A stretch of 37,737 nucleotides of DNA, taken from the NCBI RefSeq assembly GCF_025642745.1, contig NZ_JANZKP010000032.1, positions 1-37,737 of the forward strand, in the 5' to 3' direction. Position 1 is the first letter of the stretch. Each line of letters opens with the position of its first letter. The position numbers were made by a program, and so were the translations under genes. This DNA is from Cellulomonas sp. RIT-PI-Y. Lineage in GTDB: Bacteria; Actinomycetota; Actinomycetes; Actinomycetales; Cellulomonadaceae. The notes beneath the pieces are model-generated. The model ran no database searches. It saw only the letters and a program-made list of their open reading frames with translations, and was not told where the DNA came from. Below are positions 20,368 to 31,725 of this stretch, in pieces.

Positions 20368-21392
20368 GCGTCGAGGTCTCCGGCGTCGGGCCCTGGCCGG
20401 GCACCGACCAGCTGGAAGCGCAGACGCAGGTCACCGGGGAGATCGCCGAGACGCCGGAGCCCGCGGTCGGCATGCCGTGGGCGGTCCGGTTGCCCGCCCG
20501 CGGACCGGAGCACACCGGGCTCGCGGCGGGACTCGGGCTGCTGCTCGACCTGCCCGCCGAGCTCGGACCGCACGGCTGGCGGCTGTCCGACCGGCCCGGG
20601 CACGACGCCGCGCGACTGGAGTCGGTCCGGCGGGAGGGGGTCGACGCGCTCGCGGTGGCGGCCCACGGGTGGTCCGGCCCGCTGCTGGTGCCGGTCTGCG
20701 GTCCGGTGACCCTGGCCGGGTCGGTGTACCTGGCCCGGGGTGACCGGGCGATCGCGGACCGCGGCGCGACGACCGAGATCGTGGAGTCGCTGGGTGCGGG
20801 GATCGCCGAGCAGCTGGCCGCGGTGGCCCGGGTGCTGCCCGACGCGGAGCCGACCGTCCTGCTGCACGAGCCGTTGCTGGCCGCGGTGGTGGCCGGGACG
20901 CTGCCGACGTTCTCCGGCTACGCCCGGCTGCGGTCGGTGCCGGCGGGCGAGGTCGCCGAACGGCTCACCCGGATGATCGGCCTGCTGCGGGACGGCGGGG
21001 CGCGGCGGGTGGCCGTGCATCTGGGCGCGGGGGCCGACCTGGCGCCGGTGGTGCGCCGTGCCGGTGCGGACGGCATCGCGGTGCGGGTGTCCACGCTGGA
21101 CGAGCGGCGGTGGGAGCCGGTCGCGCAGGCGGTGGAGGACGGACTGCGGCTGTGGGCCGAGGTCGAGCCCCCGCGCACCTCGCAGTGCGCGGGCCCGGAC
21201 GTGCGCGGTGTGGCGCAGCCGCTGCTGGACGGCTGGGGACGGGTCGGGCTCGCGAACGCCGGGCTCGGATCGCTCACCGTGCTCGCCCCGGCGCCCGACC
21301 CGGTGGTGCCGGACGCGGTGCGGGTCGCCCGTGCGACGCTGGCCACCGTGGCCAGGGCGGCCGAGCTGATCGCGGAACGGGCGGAGGACTGA
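20364..21392 (+). CDS. MetE C-terminal-domain-like protein, function unknown
   Basis: A 342-aa protein resembling the barrel of cobalamin-independent methionine synthase; such genes next to mnmA and ligA are often labelled methionine synthase. The recognisable parts are the start ([13 protein letters not shown]), [33 protein letters not shown] and [19 protein letters not shown] do not see the His-x-Cys and distant Cys that bind zinc in MetE, and the protein is less than half its length, so methionine synthesis is unlikely. The link to tRNA thiolation suggests a related role, but this is inference. GTG start in a 4-nt overlap with mnmA; the next gene follows after 1 nt. Confidence 0.8.
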   Translation: MSVEVSGVGPWPGTDQLEAQTQVTGEIAETPEPAVGMPWAVRLPARGPEHTGLAAGLGLLLDLPAELGPHGWRLSDRPGHDAARLESVRREGVDALAVAAHGWSGPLLVPVCGPVTLAGSVYLARGDRAIADRGATTEIVESLGAGIAEQLAAVARVLPDAEPTVLLHEPLLAAVVAGTLPTFSGYARLRSVPAGEVAERLTRMIGLLRDGGARRVAVHLGAGADLAPVVRRAGADGIAVRVSTLDERRWEPVAQAVEDGLRLWAEVEPPRTSQCAGPDVRGVAQPLLDGWGRVGLANAGLGSLTVLAPAPDPVVPDAVRVARATLATVARAAELIAERAED

Positions 21393-21393
21393 C

Positions 21394-21789
21394 GTGGCGG
21401 GACGCGTGCGAGGCCGGCAGACCCTGCGGGCCGGGGCGTTGCTGGCCGGATCCGGTCTGGCGCTGGCCGGGCTGCTGACCCTGATCGTGCTCTGGGTGCA
21501 GGTCGCGACCGGATCGATGCTGACCGGGGCGGGCGAGGAGCAGCCCTGCGTGGCGGCCGCCGCGGCCGGCACCGACGACGCCCGGGTGAGCTACGCGGTG
21601 CTGCCGCCGGCGGCAGCCTGCCGGTGGTCCCCGGACGGCGTGGCGCGGAGCGTGCCGCTGGATGCCGCCCCGGTCGGGCTGAGCTGGCTCGCTGCCGCGG
21701 GCGTGGCGGTCGGGGTGATCCTGATCGCCGTCGTGGGGTGGGCCGCGTGGCGAGCGCGTCGGGCGGCCGTGGTGGCACCACCTGAGTGA
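21394..21789 (+). CDS. Small membrane protein, two TM segments
   Basis: A 131-aa hypothetical protein with a GTG start one base after the MetE-like stop. Two hydrophobic helices are evident, at about residues 12-36 (AGALLAGSGLALAGLLTLIV) and 94-118 (LSWLAAAGVAVGVILIAVVG), with a loop of about 55 residues between them that holds two cysteines (EEQPCVAA and AACRWSP) and a charged C-terminal tail. With both ends inside, the loop would be outside and the cysteines could form a disulfide. I do not recognise a family. It seems to be the last gene of the desulfurase-mnmA operon. Confidence 0.75.
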   Translation: MAGRVRGRQTLRAGALLAGSGLALAGLLTLIVLWVQVATGSMLTGAGEEQPCVAAAAAGTDDARVSYAVLPPAAACRWSPDGVARSVPLDAAPVGLSWLAAAGVAVGVILIAVVGWAAWRARRAAVVAPPE

Positions 21790-21811
21790 AAGCGTTGCTG
21801 ATCAGGGAAGT

Positions 21812-21843
21812 GCTACTCATCGGTATGTCGACGGATAGGTAGC
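21812..21843. promoter_or_regulatory. Inverted-repeat element A upstream of first XRE gene
   Basis: GCTACTCAT, 14-nt spacer, ATAGGTAGC: arms pair at 7 of 9 positions. The element ends exactly 20 nt before the ATG at 21864. It is identical at 25 of 32 positions to the element before the second XRE gene, including spacer length and a shared GACGG. Confidence 0.7.
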
Positions 21844-21863
21844 GCCGCGCCACTCTGGCAGAC

Positions 21864-22100
21864 ATGGATCGGGAACTGCATCTGACGCTGGGGATCGCCC
21901 TGCGGCGGATCCGGCAGGAGCGCGGTCTCAGTCAGGAGCAGCTCGCCCATGCGATCGGCTACCACCGGACGTTCGTCGGTGCGGTCGAGCGGGGCGAGCG
22001 GAATCTCACGCTCAGCACGGTGACCGAGCTGTCGGAGCGGCTCGGTGTGGGCTGGCGGGACCTGCTGTGCGGGTCGGCGCCGCTGCCGACCCGCGACTGA
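21864..22100 (+). CDS. Small XRE-family regulator, C-protein-like (copy 1)
   Basis: A 78-aa protein that is almost only a helix-turn-helix domain: LRRIRQERGLSQEQLAHAIG, then [20 protein letters not shown] and LSERLGVGWRDLL. The HRT-(F/Y)-(V/I)[12 protein letters not shown] pattern and small size resemble controller (C) proteins of restriction-modification systems, which bind inverted repeats before their own gene. No ribosome-binding site precedes the ATG, so the message may be leaderless, as known for several C genes. A paralogue lies 268 nt downstream with the same upstream element. No restriction enzyme or methylase gene is in the window, so the role is unknown; autoregulation is likely. 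Confidence 0.85.
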   Translation: MDRELHLTLGIALRRIRQERGLSQEQLAHAIGYHRTFVGAVERGERNLTLSTVTELSERLGVGWRDLLCGSAPLPTRD

Positions 22101-22316
22101 ACTGGGTGCGCGAGCGCTGACCGGGGCCGTGGACGGCTCGCGTGCGACGGTGCCGCGGGCGGGCCGAGTCGTGTGCGCGTCCGGGTGAAACGCGCCGGGA
22201 ATCGATCCGGTGCTCCGCGCACGCGTCGGCGGGTCCGCTGCCGGCGCCGGACCACGCGTTCTGTCCGTCCGGCCCCTCAATTCCTCCTCGGGCCATCGAC
22301 CTCTCACCTGCCGTGT

Positions 22317-22348
22317 GCTACTGATGAGTGTGTAGACGGATCAGTAGC
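22317..22348. promoter_or_regulatory. Inverted-repeat element B upstream of second XRE gene
   Basis: GCTACTGAT, 14-nt spacer, ATCAGTAGC: a perfect 9-bp inverted repeat that ends exactly 20 nt before the GTG at 22369. Same arms, spacer length and distance to the start codon as element A. Confidence 0.75.
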
Positions 22349-22368
22349 GAGGATCGACCGTTGACCGG

Positions 22369-22584
22369 GTGAGGGGAGAGCTGCAGCGCCGTGTCGGCCA
22401 GGAACTGCGTCGACTTCGCGAGGAGCAGGGGCTGAGTCAGGAGGCCCTGGCGGACCGCCTGGGCGTGCACCGCACGTACATCGGCGGGGTGGAGCGCGGC
22501 GAGCGCAACCTGACCCTCCAGTCGGTCGAACAGCTCGCCGACGACCTGGAGGTCGCCCCCGAGGAGCTGCTCGGGTTCTCGTGA
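22369..22584 (+). CDS. Small XRE-family regulator, C-protein-like (copy 2)
   Basis: A 71-aa helix-turn-helix protein paralogous to the gene at 21864: [40 protein letters not shown] and [15 protein letters not shown]. The recognition-helix region (HRTYIGGVE against HRTFVGAVE) is nearly the same, in line with the shared operator. Start GTG 22369 has no ribosome-binding site. Element B would cover the -21 to -52 region of a leaderless promoter, typical for a site that both activates and represses its own gene. Cross-regulation between the two copies is probable but inferred. The DUF6907-like gene follows 102 nt downstream and could be co-transcribed. Confidence 0.85.
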   Translation: MRGELQRRVGQELRRLREEQGLSQEALADRLGVHRTYIGGVERGERNLTLQSVEQLADDLEVAPEELLGFS

Positions 22585-22686
22585 GCCGGACGGCCCTGTG
22601 GATAACTCCGAGCCGGTGTCAGTGCCCCTGGTGAGTGTGTGGCCAGCGGGGGATCGCGCCCTCGTGACCGACCCCCAGGAGGAGCC

Positions 22687-23025
22687 GTGCAGACGCAGAA
22701 CCCGCCGCAATGGTTGACCGAGCCGTGCCCACCCTGGTGCGTCGTCCTGCACGAGCAGTGCGACCACGAGCGGGACCGTCGCCACGTCAGCAGCTCGCTC
22801 GTCGTCCCGGTGGTCGAGCTGCGGGGCATCGGCGAGCCCGATCCGCCGGAGGAGGACCAGCCGGTCGGGGAGGAGCTGGCGCTCTGCCTGCACCGCCGCG
22901 TGGGGTCGGCGGACACCTGGCTGTACGTGGGTGACGGGAGCCGCCAGGCGCTGGAGCTGTCGCCGGAGTCGTGGTCGCGGGTGGTGCCCGCGCTGGACCG
23001 CCTGGTCGCGGCGGCACGGGAGTGA
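22687..23025 (+). CDS. DUF6907-like hypothetical protein
   Basis: A 112-aa protein with an N-terminal Cys/His-rich motif, WLTEPCPPWCVVLHEQCDHE followed by RDRRHVSS. This resembles the short actinobacterial proteins grouped as DUF6907, which have a CPPWC...H...H pattern that could bind a metal. The rest gives a strand-rich domain (ELALCLHRRVGSADTWLYVG) and a C-terminal helix. Start GTG 22687 is well supported by AGGAGGAG two nt upstream. Function is unknown. It lies just after the second XRE regulator and may be its target gene. Confidence 0.75.
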   Translation: MQTQNPPQWLTEPCPPWCVVLHEQCDHERDRRHVSSSLVVPVVELRGIGEPDPPEEDQPVGEELALCLHRRVGSADTWLYVGDGSRQALELSPESWSRVVPALDRLVAAARE

Positions 23026-26215
<3,190 letters not shown>

Positions 26216-26231
<16 letters not shown>

Positions 26232-29122
26232 GGATCTCCCTCGAACCGGTCCGCGATCATGCCGCGCCGGTGCCCGATGGACACCGCCTCGGCCCGCCCG
26301 GAGGCGCCGAGCTTGTCCAGCACCCGCGACATGTGCACCGACACCGTCTTCGCGCTGATGTACATCCGCTCGCCGATCTGCCGGTTGCTCAACCCCTCCG
26401 CCGCCAGCGCCAGCACCTGGGACTCGCGCGCGGTCAACACGTCGGCCTCCGGACGGGGCAGCCCGGGCAGGTCGAGCCGCCCACGCCGAGCGAGATCCGC
26501 GACGGCCGTGGTCAACGGCCCGGCGCCGATCTCCCGGCTGGTCGTCCAGGCCGCGGCCGCCTGCTCGCGAGCGGACTCCCGGTCCCCGGCGGCGAGCGAC
26601 GCCTCCGCCCACCGCCACCGGGTGCGCGCGTCCTCGTACCGGTAGCCGTAGCCGAACTCCGCCGTGGCACGCGCCCAGGGGGCCGGGTCCAGGTCGCCGG
26701 CGAGTCGGGCGTGCTCGGCGTGCGCCCGGGCGAGCCAGGCCCGGCCCTCGGGTCCGAGCGGGCCTCCGCGTGGCCGGCCGCGCTCGGCGGTCAGCACCGC
26801 GCGGGTGAGCAGCGCGGTGCCCAGCGCGCGGCGGGGCGCGGGGTCGCGTCCGGCCAACCGGTCGGTGGCGGCCAGGTCCGCCAGGGCGGCGATCGCCAAC
26901 GCGGACAACCAGATGCCGCCCAGGAACGAGTCGGTCCACGCGCGGCCGATCTCCTCGATCAGCTCACGCGCCAGGGCGACGGCCTGCTCGGGCCGACCGG
27001 CCCAGGTCAGGGCGTCCACCGCACAGCCGCCCGCGATCAAAGTGATCATGGTGTCCTCGTGCGGTCCGTGCAGCAGCGCGAGCGCACGGTCCGCGACATC
27101 GGCGTCGCCGCGTGCCACTGCGGCGTAGAGCCGCACCCCGTCCAGCGCCGCGGTGGCCGGGGTCGGACCGGTCAGCGCGGCGTCGCCGGGGGAGAGGTCG
27201 CCGCGGGTGTAGCGCACGATCTCGGCGAACAACCGCAGCTCGACGCCGTAGGGGCTCCAGGTGAGTCCGGCGCGCACGGCGGACGCGAGCCCCTCGGCCA
27301 CCACCGCATCGGCCTCGGCCAGCCGCCCGGCGTAGAACCGATTGGCGGCCAGGTTGTACGCGCAGCGCAGCTCGGTGCCCCGGTCGCCGGAGTCCCGGGC
27401 GCGTTCCAGCGCCGAGCCGAGCAGGCCGGCGGCGCGCTCCGGGTCGTCCACCACCAGCACCGCGAGCGAGATCAGCGCGTCGGCCTCCGCGTCGGCGGCC
27501 CGGGCGGCCCGGGCCTCGGCGGCGGCCGCGGTGGCGACGGTCTCGGCCAGCTCGTCCAGATCGGCGTTCAGCGCGGCGCGGGCGCGGGTGGCCAGCGCCC
27601 AGGCCCGTTCGGTGCCCGCGTCCGCCAGCCCGGCCAGGGTGTCCTCCGCGCGGGTGGCCTCGGCCAGCGCCTCGTGCACCCGCTCGACGGCCAGCAGGTG
27701 CCGGGCCAGCGCGGTGTGCGCCGCGGCGATCCGGGCCGGACCGCCGGTCATCGTCTCCACCGCCTCCCGGGCCAGCGCGGTCGCCCGCTTGCCCAGTCCG
27801 GCACGGCCACCCGCGGCCGCCGCGGTGAGCAGCAGGTCGGCACGGTCGGTGCCCAGGTCCTCGGCGGCGGAGGGCACCGCGGGCCACAGACGCAGCACGG
27901 TCTCCAGATGGCGCAGCTCCTCGTCCGGGGCGAGCAGCCGGGCCGCCTCGGCCGCCGCCTGCCGAGCAGCCAGGATCGCGGCGCGGTCGTCGTGGGCGAG
28001 CAGTGCGTGGTGGGCGCGTTCGGCGGCGGTGGCGACCGCGGGCTCCGTGGCGGCGGCGGTCAGGTACGCCCGGTGCAGGGCGACCTGCTCTCCCGGCAGC
28101 AGGTCGGCGTAGACCGCCTCGGCCAGCAGCGCGTGTCGGAAGGCGATCCAGCCCTGCTCGCCGACCAGGACGTGGTGCGCGACGGCGTCGCGGAGCGCAT
28201 CGTCCATCCCCGGGTCCGCGACCACGGCGCGCAGCAGCGGCTCGGTGACCCGGCGGCCTGCGGCGGACGCGGCCCGTACCAGGCGTTGCGCCGCCGGTCC
28301 CAGCTGTTCGAAGCGGGCCCGCAGCACGTCGGCCAGCGTGTCGGGCAGATCGGCACCGGTTCCGCGCGCCTCGGTCAGCTCCTCGGCGAAGTACGCATTG
28401 CCCTCCGAGCGGCGCTCGATCCGGCGCAGCACGTCCGCGGGCAGCGGCGCACCGGTCAGCGCGGTGGTGAACGCGCGCAGCTCCTCGGTGCTGAACGGCG
28501 CCAGGTCGAGCCGCTGCACCCGCGGATGACGACCCAGCTCGGCCAGCACGGGTCGCAGCGGGTGGCGCCGGTGCAGGTCGTCCGCCCGGAACGAGCCGAT
28601 CAGCAGCACCGGCTCGGTGCGCAACCGGGCGACCAGGAAGCGCAGCAGGTCGCGGCTGGAGGCGTCCGCCCAGTGCAGGTCCTCCAGCACCACCACCAGC
28701 GGTGCGCCCGGTCGGCCCGCGGCGGCCAACAGCGCCGCCACGCCGTCGAACAGCTGCAGCCGCTCGGCGGGTTCCTCCGGCCCGGAGCCGCCGGGCAGCA
28801 GCCGGCGCAGGGCTGGACGCTCCGCGACCACCGCATCGATCTCCGGTCCGCCGTCCTCGGTCACCCGTCGCAGCACCTCCACGAACGGCAGGTACGGCAG
28901 TCCGATCTCGCCCAGGTCGACGCACTGGCCGGTGATCACGGTCGCGCGGTCGGCCACCCGATGGCCGACGTGGTCGAGCAGCCGGGTCTTGCCCACCCCG
29001 GCGTCGGCGCCGAGCAGCACCAGGCCCGGCTCGCCGTGGGCCGCCCGGGCGACCGCGGCCAGCAGCGCCTCCACCTCCGGCTCCCGTGCGATGAACGGCA
29101 CCTGCGCCGTCGACCAGCTCAT
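26216..29122 (-). CDS. LAL-family (large ATP-binding LuxR) transcriptional regulator
   Basis: A 968-aa regulator with an N-terminal AAA/STAND ATPase: FIAREPEVEAL, Walker A GADAGVGKT (residues 38-46) and Walker B LVVVLEDLHWAD. A long alanine-rich TPR-like middle follows, then a C-terminal LuxR HTH (about 896-955, LTARESQVLALAAEGLSNRQ, with KTVSVHMSRVLDKL). Members sense a ligand through the middle part and activate transcription when ATP-bound; the ligand here is unknown. Start ATG 29122 precedes the first conserved segment; the open frame upstream is not LAL-like. A 39-aa gene lies 50 nt upstream on the same strand. Possible targets are that gene, itself, and the divergent gene at 29439. Confidence 0.93.
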
Positions 29123-29172
29123 GGGGTCGATGGTCGCAGCAGCCGCCGACACCCGCACCGGTGTCCCGGCGC

Positions 29173-29292
29173 TCACCGGCGGCGGCGGTGGTGCCAGCGC
29201 CAGAACAGCCCCGCGTCGTGCGCGGCGTCCCGGACCTGCTGCTGGCGGTAGCGGACCTCGGCGTCGGGCGCCGGTCCCCAGATCGTGTCCAT
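29173..29292 (-). CDS. 39-aa arginine-rich small protein
   Basis: A short open frame starting with ATG 29292 and ending with TGA. It is preceded by GGAGGGAG about 7 nt upstream, one of the best ribosome-binding sites in the window. It starts MDTIWGPAPDAEVRYRQQQV, continues with RDAAHDAG, and ends with LFWRWHHRRRR, giving a probable amphipathic helix and a basic, Trp-containing tail. The gene sits 50 nt upstream of the LAL regulator on the same strand and may be co-transcribed. I do not know its function; a nucleic-acid- or membrane-binding peptide, or a regulator of the LAL protein, are guesses. It is too short for routine gene callers. Confidence 0.6.
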   Translation of the reverse strand: MDTIWGPAPDAEVRYRQQQVRDAAHDAGLFWRWHHRRRR

Positions 29293-29308
29293 GACGGTGC
29301 TCCCTCCG

Positions 29309-29327
29309 GTGCCGGTCCTTCCGGCAC
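29309..29327. promoter_or_regulatory. Palindrome upstream of the 39-aa gene
   Basis: GTGCCGG-TCCTT-CCGGCAC is a perfect 7-bp inverted repeat with a 5-nt centre, just before the ribosome-binding site of the small gene. It may be an operator or a 5' leader hairpin; the sequence does not distinguish these. Confidence 0.4.
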
Positions 29328-29337
29328 GTTCCACCCT

Positions 29338-29415
29338 GGTGCTGAGGGGGCGGCGCCGGGATCGGTCGGTCGGTCCGTGCCGGCGGCCCGCCGGGTGCTG
29401 AGGTGGTGCTGAGGT
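29338..29415 (+). repeat. GGTGCTGAGG direct repeats in a divergent promoter region
   Basis: GGTGCTGAGG occurs at 29338-29347, 29394-29403 and 29405-29414. The last two are in tandem, 11 bp apart (one helical turn), each followed by T. A partial copy, GCTGAGG, lies just before the ATG at 29439. The array sits between the LAL operon and the gene at 29439, so it is a candidate regulator-binding site. Confidence 0.5.
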
Positions 29416-29438
29416 ACCGGGCGGTGCACGCTGAGGCG

Positions 29439-29876
29439 ATGACGACCTCCCCGCTCACCGGCCTGCTCTCCCTGGACCGTGCGGAGCTGCTGCAGGCCAC
29501 CGGGCTGCGCTGGGCCCCGACCTCGGGTGACCGGTTCGCGATCCGGCAGCCCGCGTTGGCCGGTGAGGTCTTCACGATCAGCGAGATGACCATCGAGGCG
29601 CACGACTACCCGACCGGCACCGTGCTCGGCTTCAACGGCACCACCGAGTGGGCGCTGGACTCGGTCACCCAGGACGACGCGGTGTGGCTGCCCCGCGAGG
29701 ACCAGCTGCGCGAGCTGCTCGGCGGCACCTTCCGGTCGCTCGCCCGGTCCCTGGACGGCCGCTACCTGGTGGTGGTGGAGCTGCCCGGTCAGCCCGAGCG
29801 GGCGTTCGCCGCCGACCAGGCCGCCGACGCCTACGCGGACGCGGTGCTCGCGCTGGTCTCGGCCGCGCGGGTCTGA
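29439..29876 (+). CDS. Conserved actinobacterial protein, often labelled CpaE-like
   Basis: A 145-aa protein with the conserved core VFTISEMTIEAHDYPTGTVL followed by GFNGTTEWALDSV and AVWLPREDQLRELLGGTFRS. As I remember, close relatives in actinobacteria carry the label pilus assembly protein CpaE, which is not supported by any ATPase motif here. No signal peptide or membrane helix is seen. ATG 29439 is chosen; the GTG at 29403 would add an unconserved leader running through the repeat array. It is divergent from the LAL regulator and precedes gatC by 36 nt. Function unknown. Confidence 0.8.
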   Translation: MTTSPLTGLLSLDRAELLQATGLRWAPTSGDRFAIRQPALAGEVFTISEMTIEAHDYPTGTVLGFNGTTEWALDSVTQDDAVWLPREDQLRELLGGTFRSLARSLDGRYLVVVELPGQPERAFAADQAADAYADAVLALVSAARV

Positions 29877-29900
29877 TCCCGCCCCGCGCGGGCGCACCAC

Positions 29901-29906
29901 TAGACT
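29901..29906 (+). promoter_or_regulatory. -10 element of a leaderless gatC promoter
   Basis: TAGACT followed by 6 nt and ATG 29913, the same arrangement as before the cysteine desulfurase gene. No ribosome-binding site precedes the ATG. Confidence 0.6.
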
Positions 29907-29912
29907 CGACGC

Positions 29913-30209
29913 ATGTCCTCTCTTTCTCGTGACGAGGTCGCGCGCGTCGCGGGCCTGGCGCGGATCGACCTGTCGCCGGAGGAGGTCGACCGTCTGGTCG
30001 GCGAGCTCCAGGTGATCGTCGACTCGGTCGCCCGGGTCTCCGAAGTCGCCACCCCCGACGTCCCGGCCACCAGCCACCCGCTGCCGATGACGAACGTCTT
30101 CCGCGACGACGTGCCCGAGCAGCCGCTGTCCCAGGCGGACGCCCTGGCCGGTGCCCCCGCCACCGAGGACGGCAAGTTCCTCGTGCCGCAGATCCTCGGG
30201 GAGGAGTGA
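29913..30209 (+). CDS. gatC: Asp-tRNA(Asn)/Glu-tRNA(Gln) amidotransferase subunit C
   Basis: GatC stabilises the GatCAB complex, which converts mischarged Glu-tRNA(Gln) and Asp-tRNA(Asn) to the correct amide forms. The 98-aa protein shows the family start [20 protein letters not shown] and the [16 protein letters not shown] segment that wraps GatA. ATG 29913 directly follows a TAGACT box. It is the first gene of gatC-gatA-gatB; gatA starts 1 nt after its stop. Confidence 0.96.
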   Translation: MSSLSRDEVARVAGLARIDLSPEEVDRLVGELQVIVDSVARVSEVATPDVPATSHPLPMTNVFRDDVPEQPLSQADALAGAPATEDGKFLVPQILGEE

Positions 30210-30210
30210 G

Positions 30211-31725
30211 ATGACCGACCTGACCCGTCTGAGCGCCGCGGACCTGGCCGGCCGGCTCACCGCCGGCGAGGTCTCCAGCGTCGAGGCCACCCGGGCCCAC
30301 CTGGACCGGATGGCCGCCGTCGAGCCCGCCGTCCACGCCTACCTGCACGTCGCGGCGGACGAGGCACTGGCCACCGCCGCCGACGTCGACCGCCGCCGTG
30401 CCGCCGGGGACGAGCTGCACTCGCTCGCCGGCGTGCCGATCGCGGTCAAGGACGTCGTCGTCACCCGGGGCCTGCCCACCACCGCGGGGTCGAAGATCCT
30501 CGAGGGCTGGGTGCCGCCGTACGACGCCACCCTGGTCGAACGGATCAAGGCCGCGGGGCTGCCGATCCTGGGCAAGACCAACATGGACGAGTTCGCCATG
30601 GGGTCCAGCACCGAGCACTCCGCCTACGGCGACACGCACAACCCGTGGGACCTGGACCGGATCCCCGGCGGTTCCGGTGGTGGCTCCGCCGCCGCGGTCG
30701 CCGCCTACGAGGCTCCGCTGGCGATCGGCACCGACACCGGCGGCTCGATCCGTCAGCCCGCCGCGGTCACCGGGACGGTCGGCGTGAAGCCCACCTACGG
30801 CTCGGTCTCCCGCTACGGCCTGATCGCGATGGCCTCCAGCCTGGACCAGGCCGGCCCGGTCACCCGGACCGTGCTGGACGCCGCGCTGCTGCACGAGCTG
30901 ATCGGCGGGCACGACCCGCGCGACTCCACGTCGATCCCGGAGCCGCTGCCTGGTCTGGTCGCGGCCGCCCGCCAGGGTGCCGCCGGTGACCTGACCGGCC
31001 TGCGCGTCGGCGTGATCACCGAGCTGCAGGGCGAGGGATACCAGCCCGGCGTGCTGGCCCGGTTCCACGAGTCGCTGGAGCTGTTGCGGTCGGCGGGCGC
31101 CGAGATCGTCGAGGTCTCCTGCCCGCACTTCGAGTTCGCGCTCGGCGCGTACTACCTGATCATGCCGTCCGAGGCGTCCAGCAACCTGGCCAAGTTCGAC
31201 GGCATGCGCTTCGGCCTGCGGGTCGAGCCCTCCGAGGGACCGGTCACCGCCGAGCGGGTGATGGCCGCCACCCGCGGGGCCGGATTCGGCGACGAGGTCA
31301 AGCGCCGGGTCATCCTGGGCACCTACGCGCTGAGCGCCGGGTACTACGACGCGTACTACGGCAGCGCGCAGAAGGTCCGCACCCTGATCCAGCGGGACTT
31401 CGCGGACGCGTTCGCCGCCGCCGACGTCCTGGTGTCGCCGACCACGCCGACCACCGCCTTCAAGCTCGGCGAGAAGCTCGACGACCCGCTGGCGATGTAC
31501 CTGAACGACGTGGCCACGATCCCGGCGAACCTGGCCGGCATCCCCGGGCTGTCGCTGCCGAGCGGTCTGTCCGACGACGGTCTGCCCGCCGGGTTCCAGG
31601 TGCTGGCACCGGCCAAGGCCGACGACCGGCTGTACCGGGTGGGCGCCGCCCTCGAGGCGCTGCTGGAGAAGTCCTGGGGCGGTCCGCTGCTGACCCAGGC
31701 CCCTGACCTGGAGGTGGGCAAGTGA
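30211..31725 (+). CDS. gatA: Asp-tRNA(Asn)/Glu-tRNA(Gln) amidotransferase subunit A
   Basis: GatA is the amidase that releases ammonia from glutamine for GatB. The 504-aa amidase-signature protein has the Ser-cis-Ser-Lys triad: Lys80 in [12 protein letters not shown], Ser155 in [15 protein letters not shown] and Ser179 in [12 protein letters not shown]. The frequent GGSSGGS stretch reads GGSGGGS here, the change being next to the cis-Ser. ATG 30211 is preceded by GGGGAGGAG at the end of gatC. The stop overlaps the gatB GTG (GTGA). Confidence 0.97.
   Translation: MTDLTRLSAADLAGRLTAGEVSSVEATRAHLDRMAAVEPAVHAYLHVAADEALATAADVDRRRAAGDELHSLAGVPIAVKDVVVTRGLPTTAGSKILEGWVPPYDATLVERIKAAGLPILGKTNMDEFAMGSSTEHSAYGDTHNPWDLDRIPGGSGGGSAAAVAAYEAPLAIGTDTGGSIRQPAAVTGTVGVKPTYGSVSRYGLIAMASSLDQAGPVTRTVLDAALLHELIGGHDPRDSTSIPEPLPGLVAAARQGAAGDLTGLRVGVITELQGEGYQPGVLARFHESLELLRSAGAEIVEVSCPHFEFALGAYYLIMPSEASSNLAKFDGMRFGLRVEPSEGPVTAERVMAATRGAGFGDEVKRRVILGTYALSAGYYDAYYGSAQKVRTLIQRDFADAFAAADVLVSPTTPTTAFKLGEKLDDPLAMYLNDVATIPANLAGIPGLSLPSGLSDDGLPAGFQVLAPAKADDRLYRVGAALEALLEKSWGGPLLTQAPDLEVGK

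Noticed and set aside
22101..22311. A small RNA or extra gene between the two XRE genes
   Set aside because: Only weak 6-bp stems and no promoter-terminator pair or coding pattern could be found.
21812..23025. A restriction-modification system controlled by the C-protein-like genes
   Set aside because: No methylase or endonuclease motifs are visible anywhere in the window; the neighbours are a membrane protein, a DUF6907-like gene and ligA.
26270..29251. Plus-strand open frame of 993 codons opposite the LAL regulator
   Set aside because: The minus-strand protein has Walker A/B and a LuxR HTH; the plus-strand product is repetitive Gly/Arg/Gln sequence.
29439..29876. Pilus assembly ATPase CpaE
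   Set aside because: The common database label is not supported: the protein is 145 aa and has no P-loop or receiver-like domain.
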